From assembly GCA_030638845.1 (NCBI GenBank), contig DAOWDW010000026.1, positions 1 through 12,269 on the forward strand: a stretch of DNA of 12,269 nucleotides, in the 5' to 3' direction. The notes beneath the pieces are model-generated. The model saw nothing but the letters and a program-made list of their open reading frames with translations, ran no database searches and was not told the DNA's origin. This document shows, piece by piece, positions 7,578-12,269 of this stretch. Position 1 is the stretch's first letter, and each line of letters starts with the position of its first letter. Made by a program: the position numbers and the translations under genes. This stretch comes from Candidatus Peregrinibacteria bacterium (GTDB lineage: Bacteria > Patescibacteriota > Gracilibacteria > Peribacterales > Peribacteraceae).

Positions 7578-8003
7578 TTATTTTTCACTACCAGAATCAC
7601 CACACTCTACCGTTTTAATAACCAAGAAAGCAACAAGCATCCAAATAAATGCATTTATTGCCATTGGCATCATTTCTCCAAGCGTAACAGCAGAAAGAAC
7701 TGGCTTTAATAGCATTCCAACAGGAATGGAGCCAAGGGCAATTCCAACTAACCAAGCAGAAACTTCCATAAACATACCAAGTGCAACCAACGCTCCACCA
7801 ACAATCATCAATCCAGGAAGAATATATGCCCATAAATTACCAAGTGGCTCTAAGGCACCGAGACCATCTGAAGACATACCTTTAAAGCCATCAAGTGTCA
7901 TATAATGTATAAGACCAACTAAAAGCAATGAAACTCCAAAACTAATTCTTGTACAAAAAGCTATTACTCCGAGTGGAGATTTTGGAAAACATATAGATTT
8001 CAT
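7578..8003 (-). CDS. DoxX-like four-helix membrane protein
   Basis: A 141-residue protein with four hydrophobic segments at about 11-31, 55-78, 80-103 and 111-131. The overall plan, with a first helix RISFGVSLLLVGLIHY and Gly-rich middle helices LPGLMIVGGALVALGMF, resembles the DoxX/DoxD family of small membrane proteins linked to redox metabolism in other bacteria; the match is by topology and feel, not by a diagnostic motif. No Shine-Dalgarno: the bases before the ATG read TTCCCCCTTATTAT. A likely promoter and a 17-base palindrome lie 32-74 bases upstream, so this gene may be regulated. It ends at the shared terminator with clpP. Confidence 0.6.
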   Translation of the reverse strand: MKSICFPKSPLGVIAFCTRISFGVSLLLVGLIHYMTLDGFKGMSSDGLGALEPLGNLWAYILPGLMIVGGALVALGMFMEVSAWLVGIALGSIPVGMLLKPVLSAVTLGEMMPMAINAFIWMLVAFLVIKTVECGDSGSEK

Positions 8004-8034
8004 ATAATAAGGGGGAAGGAAATTTTAATCGGAC

Positions 8035-8051
8035 ATACATTGTGAATGTAT
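8035..8051. promoter_or_regulatory. Operator-like palindrome overlapping the DoxX-like gene promoter
   Basis: ATACATTGTGAATGTAT is a perfect 7+3+7 inverted repeat. On the minus strand a weak sigma70 promoter overlaps it: TTGTAA (8077-8072), 18 bases, TATACA (8053-8048). The palindrome covers the -10 box and expected start site, the usual place for a repressor. It also lies upstream of tgt. The regulator is unknown. Confidence 0.4.
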
Positions 8052-8188
8052 ATAAACAAATCGACAAGATATTACAATTGGCAAATATGCTTCTGTCCAA
8101 TGCAAAAGATAAATAACAAAGATACAGAAAGAGTTAATATAGAAAATTATCGAAAGAATTAAGAAAAAAAGATAGTATCCAAAAGCAC

Positions 8189-9274
8189 ATGTTCAATTTA
8201 ATACACTCATCTACTCCTGGAAGGCAAGGAGAAATAGAAACAGAACACGGCAATATACAAACACCATTCTTTATGCCGGTAGGAACTACCGGAGCCATGA
8301 AAGGACTTTCTCATAAAGATATTTTAGATCTTAAAAGCCAAATACTTCTATGTAATACATATCATTTACATGTGCAACCAGGAGATAAAATAATAAATAA
8401 AGCTGGTGGACTTCATAAATTTATTGGTTGGGAAAAACCAATTCTTACAGACTCTGGAGGTTACCAAGTTTTTTCTTTTGGAAAAGATGGAAGAATGAAA
8501 GTAGAAAAAAACGGAGTTAAGTTTAAATGTCATATAGATGGAAGACCACTCTTTATAGGACCAAAAGAATCAATAGAAATTCAGCATAATCTTGGTAGCG
8601 ATATTATTATGGTATTCGATGAATGCCCACCATCCACAGCTTCTAGAAAAAATATAGAATCTGCAGTAGAAACTACCTTGCGCTGGGCAAAAAAATGCAA
8701 AATGCAGAATGAAAAATATAAAAAGAAAAATAAAGGGAAAGGACCATTATTATTTGGAATAGTACAAGGGGGATTGGAGCGCGATTTGCGTGAGAAATGT
8801 GTTGAGGAACTCATTGCTATAGGATTTGATGGTTACGCACTAGGAGGGCTAGCCGTAGGAGAAAGTGAAAAAGAAATGTTAAGTGTAGTAAAAAACATAA
8901 CTCCCCTTCTTCCAGAAAATTCTCCAAGATATTTAATGGGAGTTGGCATGCCACACCAAATAGAAGCGTGTGTAAAAATGGGAATAGATATGTTTGACTG
9001 TGTTTTACCTATGAGAATAGCAAGGCACGGAACAATCTTTTTAAGTAATGGAAAAGAAATTCGCATTCAAAACGCAAAATATAAAACAGATCACACAGTA
9101 ATTGATGAATCATCTCCATCTGAGCTTGGAAGAACACATCTAAAAAGTTATCTACATCATCTTTTTAAAGCAAAAGAGCGATATGGAGAAACAATTGCAT
9201 GCTCACAAAATCTAGGAGTTGTATTAAAAACAATGCAAGATATTCGCTCAAATCTCATAACTCATAGCTTGTAG
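8189..9274 (+). CDS. tgt: tRNA-guanine transglycosylase lacking the zinc-binding ligands
   Basis: Exchanges G34 for preQ1 in tRNAs with GUN anticodons, the key step of queuosine insertion. The 361 residues follow bacterial Tgt closely: MPVGTTGAMKGL (29-40), LTDSGGYQVFS with general acid D88, VFDECPP (142-148, substrate-binding D144), GIVQGG (190-195), ALGGLAVGE (217-225) and the nucleophile D270 in DMFDCVLPMRIAR (usual PTRNAR). The zinc site is missing. In the family it is CxCxxC plus a His 26 residues later; here the aligned residues are S309, S311, G314 and Q340. The flanking YLHHLFKA (321-328) makes the alignment secure. Residues about 169-184 are a Lys-rich insertion matching a word-iteration tract. 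The gene is 185 bases from the divergent DoxX-like gene and convergent with rplU. Confidence 0.95.
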   Translation: MFNLIHSSTPGRQGEIETEHGNIQTPFFMPVGTTGAMKGLSHKDILDLKSQILLCNTYHLHVQPGDKIINKAGGLHKFIGWEKPILTDSGGYQVFSFGKDGRMKVEKNGVKFKCHIDGRPLFIGPKESIEIQHNLGSDIIMVFDECPPSTASRKNIESAVETTLRWAKKCKMQNEKYKKKNKGKGPLLFGIVQGGLERDLREKCVEELIAIGFDGYALGGLAVGESEKEMLSVVKNITPLLPENSPRYLMGVGMPHQIEACVKMGIDMFDCVLPMRIARHGTIFLSNGKEIRIQNAKYKTDHTVIDESSPSELGRTHLKSYLHHLFKAKERYGETIACSQNLGVVLKTMQDIRSNLITHSL

Positions 9275-9276
9275 CT
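9253..9276. repeat. Word-iteration tract at the tgt 3' end
   Basis: CTCATAACTCATAGCTTGTAGCTT iterates the words CTCATA and AGCTT. It supplies the last tgt codons (LITHSL) and the TAG stop, so the extreme C terminus of this protein derives from the repeat. Confidence 0.45.
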
Positions 9277-9340
9277 TAATAATAAAATTGAACATAAAAA
9301 AAAGAATCTCCAATTATCTCAACAAAATTCAAACCCAATA

Positions 9341-9652
9341 TTAAACAGTAATCTTATCAATCTTAATATCTGTATATCCTTGTCTGTGCCCCTGCACCTT
9401 CCTATACCTCTTTCTTCTTTTCATTTTAAATACTCGTATTTTTTTATCTCTACCATGTGCAACTACAGTTGCTTTCGCAGAAGCACCAGTAATATAAGGG
9501 TTTCCAACCTTTACATCATCACCTTTGGAAACTAGTAGTATTTTATCTATATCTACTTTATCTCCTTCTTTTACATCCAAAGTAGGAACACGAAAAGATT
9601 CACCTTCTGTAAGCTTTTCTTGAGTGCCAGCAATTTCTGCAATAACAAACAT
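9341..9652 (-). CDS. rplU: 50S ribosomal protein L21
   Basis: Large-subunit ribosomal protein that binds 23S rRNA. At 103 residues it has the normal length and clear family features: MFVIAEIAGTQEKLTEGE at the start, DVKVGNPYITGASAKATVV in the middle, and the basic RNA-binding end KKIRVFKMKRRKRYRKVQGH followed by RQGYTDIKIDKI. In most bacteria rpmA (L27) follows rplU; here the next gene downstream is convergent tgt, so that pairing is broken. The leader contains overlapping inverted repeats and GTGGGGAAA about 11 bases before the ATG, not a standard Shine-Dalgarno. Confidence 0.97.
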   Translation of the reverse strand: MFVIAEIAGTQEKLTEGESFRVPTLDVKEGDKVDIDKILLVSKGDDVKVGNPYITGASAKATVVAHGRDKKIRVFKMKRRKRYRKVQGHRQGYTDIKIDKITV

Positions 9653-9678
9653 AATAATAATTTCCCCACAAATGCAAG

Positions 9679-9730
9679 GAGCTATGGGAGTGTAATGAGA
9701 GTAAAGCTCACAAGCAAGAAAAAGCTTTAC
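9679..9730 (-). promoter_or_regulatory. rplU leader with two mutually exclusive hairpins
   Basis: On the minus strand GTAAAGCT (9730-9723) pairs perfectly with AGCTTTAC (9708-9701), an 8-base stem with a 14-base loop. The segment GAGCT (9709-9705), overlapping the second arm, can instead pair with AGCTC (9683-9679). Such A:B versus B:C choice is common in attenuation or ribosomal-protein feedback leaders. A weak promoter TTGCTT-17-TACACT overlaps the region, so part of this may be promoter instead. Confidence 0.3.
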
Positions 9731-9744
9731 AAGATTTTAAATAA

Positions 9745-9774
9745 AAATGGCTGAGTGAAACACTGCAACCATTT
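9745..9774 (-). terminator. Probable terminator of the small acidic peptide gene
   Basis: On the minus strand AAATGG (9774-9769) and CCATTT (9750-9745) form a stem, extended inside by AGTG/CACT around a three-base loop, followed by TTATTTAAAAT. The position, 29 bases after the small gene's stop and before rplU, fits a terminator; the T-run is imperfect. Confidence 0.45.
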
Positions 9775-9802
9775 ATATTTATTTAAAATTAGAAAATGAT
9801 TA

Positions 9803-9916
9803 TTATGCTGGTGCTTCTTCTGTTGCTGGCGCTTCTTCTGTTGCTGGTGTTTCTTCTGCTACTACTTCACCTACTGGTGTTTCTTCTGTTGTATTACAAG
9901 GTTCATCACCGCACAT
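9803..9916 (-). CDS. 37-residue acidic Pro/Ala/Thr/Glu-repeat peptide with N-terminal Cys pair
   Basis: A short open frame, ATG to TAA, begins MCGDEPCNTTEETP and ends in repeats of the hexapeptide ATEEAP. There are no Lys or Arg residues at all, so the product is highly acidic and disordered; the two cysteines at positions 2 and 7 could bind metal or form a disulfide. Support comes from the clean repeat phase of six codons, synonymous third-base changes between repeat copies (GGT/GGC on the plus strand), a terminator-like hairpin after the stop, and a location between rplU and tRNA-Gln on the same strand. The bases before the ATG read TCCCCCAATATATT, without Shine-Dalgarno. Function is unknown. 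Confidence 0.55.
   Translation of the reverse strand: MCGDEPCNTTEETPVGEVVAEETPATEEAPATEEAPA
9807..9860. repeat. 18-base tandem repeat, three copies
   Basis: The unit GCTGGTGCTTCTTCTGTT is repeated with one or two changes per copy. On the minus strand it codes for the ATEEAP/AEETP repeats of the small acidic peptide. Confidence 0.8.
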
Positions 9917-10013
9917 AATATATTGGGGGAAAAATTAATAAACAAAATGTACATAAATATAGAAGATAAGTCGAGCATGATATTTTTTACATCAAATTGA
10001 TCTACCTTGATTC

Positions 10014-10104
10014 ATACCTACTGGGAGGTAAGAGAAGTAGTATATATATTGTTTATTGATGGTTTATGTTACGAATTGCTGAGAATTTTCTCCAGACAAT
10101 TTTT
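10014..10104. other. Unexplained structured intergenic region, possible small RNA ending in a terminator-like hairpin
   Basis: No gene is seen between 9917 and 10117. Two hairpins stand out on the plus strand. ATAcCTACT (10014-10022) pairs with AGTAGTAT (10036-10043) around a purine-rich 13-base loop GGGAGGTAAGAGA. ATTGCTGAGAA (10075-10085) pairs with TTCTCcAGaCAAT (10088-10100), 11 pairs with two single-base bulges, and is followed by TTTT. The second looks like a plus-strand terminator, although no plus-strand gene precedes it. A small RNA here, or a structured minus-strand leader for the acidic peptide gene, are both possible. Confidence 0.3.
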
Positions 10105-10117
10105 GGGGTACAGATCA

Positions 10118-10192
10118 TGGCTGGGGCGGAGGGATTCGAACCCCCGAATGCATGGACCAAAACCATGTGCCTTACCACTTGGCGACGCCCCA
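10118..10192 (-). tRNA. trnQ: tRNA-Gln (anticodon UUG)
   Basis: Full cloverleaf on the minus strand: acceptor TGGGGCG/CGCCCCA with the U1-A72 pair typical of glutamine tRNA, D arm GCC...GGC, anticodon stem CATGG/CCATG around loop TTTTGGT (anticodon TTG), T arm GGGGG/CCCTC with loop TTCGAAT, discriminator G and an encoded CCA at 10120-10118. Length 75 with CCA. Confidence 0.96.
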
Positions 10193-10439
10193 ACAATAAT
10201 TTAAGAAGATCTATATTCTGCTAAGAAGTATTACAGATTATTAAATAATATTCTACTTCCTTATTAATGATTATTTTTCTAATCATAAAAATGGTTAATT
10301 TAAGCCAAAAAAAGATCTTTCAGTATTATTCAATTCAATTGAATGGTTTAATACTCAAATTTTTGATGAAAAATAATAAAAGTAATAGAAACTAAACTTT
10401 ATAGTCTTAAGAAATAAGTTTGCTTTAAAGAGAAAAGTA
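10193..10439. other. AT-rich divergent intergenic region with two palindromes
   Basis: No supported gene between tRNA-Gln and the surface protein promoter. ATGATTA (10267-10273) and TAATCAT (10280-10286) form a 7-base stem with a 6-base loop. Further on, AGTATTA (10322-10328) and TAATACT (10349-10355) surround the 12-base palindrome ATTCAATTGAAT (10333-10344); both share the same centre at 10338/10339, making a nested 34-base palindrome. Neither has a T-run. They may be protein-binding sites; a 34-codon open frame at 10291-10395 crosses them but has no support. Confidence 0.4.
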
Positions 10440-10467
10440 TTGACATATAACTAAATAAGAATACCAT
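10440..10467 (+). promoter_or_regulatory. Promoter of the surface protein gene
   Basis: A perfect -35 TTGACA (10440-10445), a 16-base spacer and TACCAT (10462-10467). The start near 10474 gives a leader of about 87 bases, the longest in the window. Confidence 0.55.
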
Positions 10468-10486
10468 ATTCGCCATTTGGCAAGTT

Positions 10487-10517
10487 TTGTCACTTTTACA
10501 AGGAATTGTGACTACAA
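10487..10517 (+). promoter_or_regulatory. Hairpin in the leader of the surface protein mRNA
   Basis: TTGtCAC-type arms: TTG+TCAC region 10487-10493 pairs with GTGAC (10508-10512) and, after a two-base bulge, CAA (10515-10517), eight pairs in all. The following 43 bases to the ATG are much less AT-rich than the surroundings and contain CTACCTCCCC 9 bases before the start codon. A regulatory leader is possible; no known riboswitch is recognised. Confidence 0.3.
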
Positions 10518-10560
10518 GCCGATTGGGTCGTATCTCATCTGCTACCTCCCCTTTTCTACC

Positions 10561-12269
10561 ATGGAAAAACGACGAATATTCGCAAGTTTCGCTCTGTTTG
10601 TGTTCATATTAATGAACTTAAACGAAAGCGGCGCTTTTAATGTAGTTGCGCATTTAGCACCTCCAGCAGATGCAGCTAGCACAAGAACATGGACTAAAGA
10701 TCCATTCGGACTAAGGGATTTTGTTAATAGTTTTGCAAATTCAAAGGGGTTTACAAAAATCCCAGATAATAACAGTCCAAAACCAGGAGCACTTTACTAT
10801 AACCAAGATTCTGCAAACTTAGTATGTAACTTGGCTGGCTTTAACAAGGCAAAAAATATTGACTGTGCAAGCAATTTCGATGGTGGAAGATGTGGGTGGT
10901 ATTCTCCTAGTGACAACCATTTAGCAAAATGGAATGGAAGAAATTTTAATATAGATTTAGCTTCTAACATGGGAAACAAATGGCTAACCACTGTAACATG
11001 TTACGAACCAAGCGGAGGAAATACAGGAGTAAGCGAATGTAGTAATGGAAAAGATGATGATAACGACGGAAAAATAGATGCACTTATAGAACTTTCAATT
11101 AATAACGGAGAAACTCGTTCTTGGACTTCATCAATTAATAATTCATTAAAAAATGATATACGAAGTTTTGTAAACACAGAAGGAGCAAAGTATGGATACA
11201 TTCATGTGCCAGAATATGACGGTGATAGAGGGAGAAATTCAATGATTAGTAATGACAGTGCAACTGCAAATAAAGTTTGTCAACTTGCAGGATATTCTTC
11301 TGCAAGTTATAGAGATAGCTATGAATTTGGTCATCCTATAGGAAGAACCAACTTTACATCACCTCATGACAACGACTTAGCAAAATGGAATGGATCTAAT
11401 TTTGAATTAGTTCAAGCAGACGAACCAGGACTTACATGGCTTTCATCTTTAACTTGTACTAACAGACTTGCACAATGTAATGACGGAATAGATAACGACA
11501 AAGACGGAAATATAGACTCAGCAGATAACGGATGTGCATCTGCTCAAGATGATGACGAAAAAGAACACGACCCAGATTGTACAGATCCAAATGATGATGA
11601 TGAAAGTGGAGCTACAACAATTAGTCTAAATTTAGAACGTGTTGTTCCTGTAGCAAATGAATCTATTATGAAGGGTGGAAGAAAAGTCAGATATTTATAC
11701 ACAGTAAAAAATACCGGCAATGCAAATGCAAAAAATATTACGTTCTCAGCACCAATCCCAAATGCACAGCACTTAGATATATGGGATAGCGGAAAGGTAC
11801 ATTCAAATAAGTGTACATTTAACAATGGAAATGAATTGCTTAGTTGCCAATACGAAAACTTAAATAAGGGAGAAGAAGTACAATTCTTCGTAATATATAA
11901 ATTGCAAGATTCAGTTACATGTAATGCACCCATAAATGCAAATGCAACAGCGAATGCAGGTAATGCAAATTCTGTATCAGATTCTCTTAATGAGAGTGTT
12001 GGATGTTATACATGTAACAACGGACTAGATGATGATAAAGATGGAACAGCTGACTGGAATGGTGCAAATGGATTACCTAAAGATCCAGGATGCTTTGGTC
12101 CTAAAGATGACGATGAAAGAGATGCAAATGGACCAGAGTGTGACAATGGGAGAGATGACGCAGATCCAGAAGATACAATTGCTGACTATCCAAATGATCC
12201 TGGTTGTACAGGACCTACGGATGATGATGAGGAAGATATTGCATATTCAGATTTAGAAATTGATAAAAA
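10561..12269 (+). CDS. Large exported surface protein with repeated unknown modules and Asp/Cys-rich repeats (3' end outside window)
   Basis: The frame is open from the ATG to the window edge, 569 codons, with no stop. Residues 1-39 look like a signal peptide: MEKRR, a hydrophobic stretch, then cleavage near PPADA/AST. Two copies of a roughly 110-residue module follow (41-147 and 185-299), each starting TR-W/S-WT and containing VCxLAG, SPxDNxLAKWNGxNF and a final LTC. Residues about 352-480 resemble a DUF11-type beta domain (VRYLYTVKNTGNANAKNITF). Between and after these lie Cys/Asp repeats: CSNGKDDDNDGKID (160-173), CNDGIDNDKDGNID (306-319), CNNGLDDDKDGTAD (486-499) and DPGC...DDDE units, probable calcium-binding linkers. 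It is probably secreted or anchored outside the cell and used in contact or adhesion, an inference from architecture. The C terminus and any anchor are not visible. Confidence 0.85.
   Translation, partial: MEKRRIFASFALFVFILMNLNESGAFNVVAHLAPPADAASTRTWTKDPFGLRDFVNSFANSKGFTKIPDNNSPKPGALYYNQDSANLVCNLAGFNKAKNIDCASNFDGGRCGWYSPSDNHLAKWNGRNFNIDLASNMGNKWLTTVTCYEPSGGNTGVSECSNGKDDDNDGKIDALIELSINNGETRSWTSSINNSLKNDIRSFVNTEGAKYGYIHVPEYDGDRGRNSMISNDSATANKVCQLAGYSSASYRDSYEFGHPIGRTNFTSPHDNDLAKWNGSNFELVQADEPGLTWLSSLTCTNRLAQCNDGIDNDKDGNIDSADNGCASAQDDDEKEHDPDCTDPNDDDESGATTISLNLERVVPVANESIMKGGRKVRYLYTVKNTGNANAKNITFSAPIPNAQHLDIWDSGKVHSNKCTFNNGNELLSCQYENLNKGEEVQFFVIYKLQDSVTCNAPINANATANAGNANSVSDSLNESVGCYTCNNGLDDDKDGTADWNGANGLPKDPGCFGPKDDDERDANGPECDNGRDDADPEDTIADYPNDPGCTGPTDDDEEDIAYSDLEIDK
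10681..11001 (+). repeat. Surface protein module, copy 1
   Basis: Codes residues 41-147. It shares with copy 2 the order TR(T/S)WT, (D/S)FVN, VCxLAG(F/Y), SPxDNxLAKWNG and a terminal xxLxC. The 18 bases TTAGCAAAATGGAATGGA at 10921-10938 are identical in copy 2. This copy has two extra cysteines in the middle (C102, C111). Confidence 0.75.
11113..11457 (+). repeat. Surface protein module, copy 2
   Basis: Codes residues 185-299, the second copy of the unrecognised module; the identical 18-base core is at 11377-11394. It lacks the two middle cysteines of copy 1, leaving the pair C240 and C299. Confidence 0.75.

Noticed and set aside
7516..7905. 129-codon plus-strand open frame opposite the DoxX-like gene
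   Set aside because: It overlaps the clpP end, runs through the terminator hairpin and lies antisense to a well-formed four-helix membrane protein.
8042..8116. 24-codon frame starting GTG, product VNVYKQIDKILQLANMLL...
   Set aside because: It looks amphipathic, but starts inside the palindrome, has no Shine-Dalgarno at a usable distance and is very short; only conservation could rescue it.
10007..10204. 65-codon open frame on the plus strand containing GRRDSNPR
   Set aside because: It is antisense to tRNA-Gln; GRRDSNPR is the well-known false translation of the tRNA T arm. The rest has no protein-like features.
10291..10395. 34-codon frame between tRNA-Gln and the surface protein
   Set aside because: No promoter or ribosome site, it crosses the nested palindrome, and its composition is that of AT-rich non-coding DNA.
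1..12269. UGA recoded as glycine or tryptophan
   Set aside because: No gene contains an in-frame TGA, glycine is always GGN and tryptophan TGG, and TGA ends the M23 gene.
1..12269. CRISPR array, insertion sequence or prophage
   Set aside because: No regularly spaced direct repeats, no transposase or integrase-like protein, and no terminal inverted repeats with target duplications were seen.

Overview
The window (12,269 bases, clearly AT-rich, standard genetic code) reads like a small-genome bacterium of the Candidate Phyla Radiation (Patescibacteria). The evidence is indirect: very short intergenic gaps, compact and divergent housekeeping proteins, a surface protein with Cys/Asp-rich 'CxNGxDDDxDG' repeats of a type I associate with these lineages, and short word-iteration repeats at gene ends. 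There is no in-frame TGA in any gene and one gene (the M23 peptidase) ends in TGA, so the UGA=Gly code of Gracilibacteria/Absconditabacteria does not apply. No rRNA gene is present, so the placement is an inference.

Layout. On the left, the minus strand carries the 5' end of pgk (phosphoglycerate kinase) preceded by an orphan, apparently non-catalytic shikimate-dehydrogenase N-terminal domain. Then come a WecA/TagO/MraY-type sugar-phosphate transferase (+), a membrane-anchored M23 peptidase with an Ig-like tail (-), a TsaE ATPase fused to an HD phosphohydrolase domain (+), a multi-pass membrane protein (-), a small acidic protein with a leaderless-type promoter (+), miaA (-), clpP (+) with a strong shared terminator, a DoxX-like membrane protein (-), a tgt gene whose four zinc ligands are all replaced (+), rplU (-), a 37-residue acidic peptide gene (-) and tRNA-Gln(UUG) (-). 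The right end is a large exported surface protein (+) that runs off the window: signal peptide, two copies of an unrecognised roughly 110-residue module, a DUF11-like domain and Asp/Cys-rich putative calcium-binding repeats. It has no stop before the window edge.

How the genes work together. Three genes act on tRNA: tsaE (t6A37), miaA (i6A37) and tgt (queuosine at position 34); tRNA-Gln itself is also present. Two act on the envelope (lipid-linked sugar transferase, M23 hydrolase), and the surface protein is a plausible contact or adhesion factor. Gene order is unusual: from 423 to 9652 twelve consecutive protein genes alternate strand at every junction, so almost every gene is its own transcription unit. 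Recognisable Shine-Dalgarno sequences are largely absent; several genes have a TATAAT-type -10 box 22-25 bases before the ATG, and one has a -10 box so close that its mRNA is probably leaderless.
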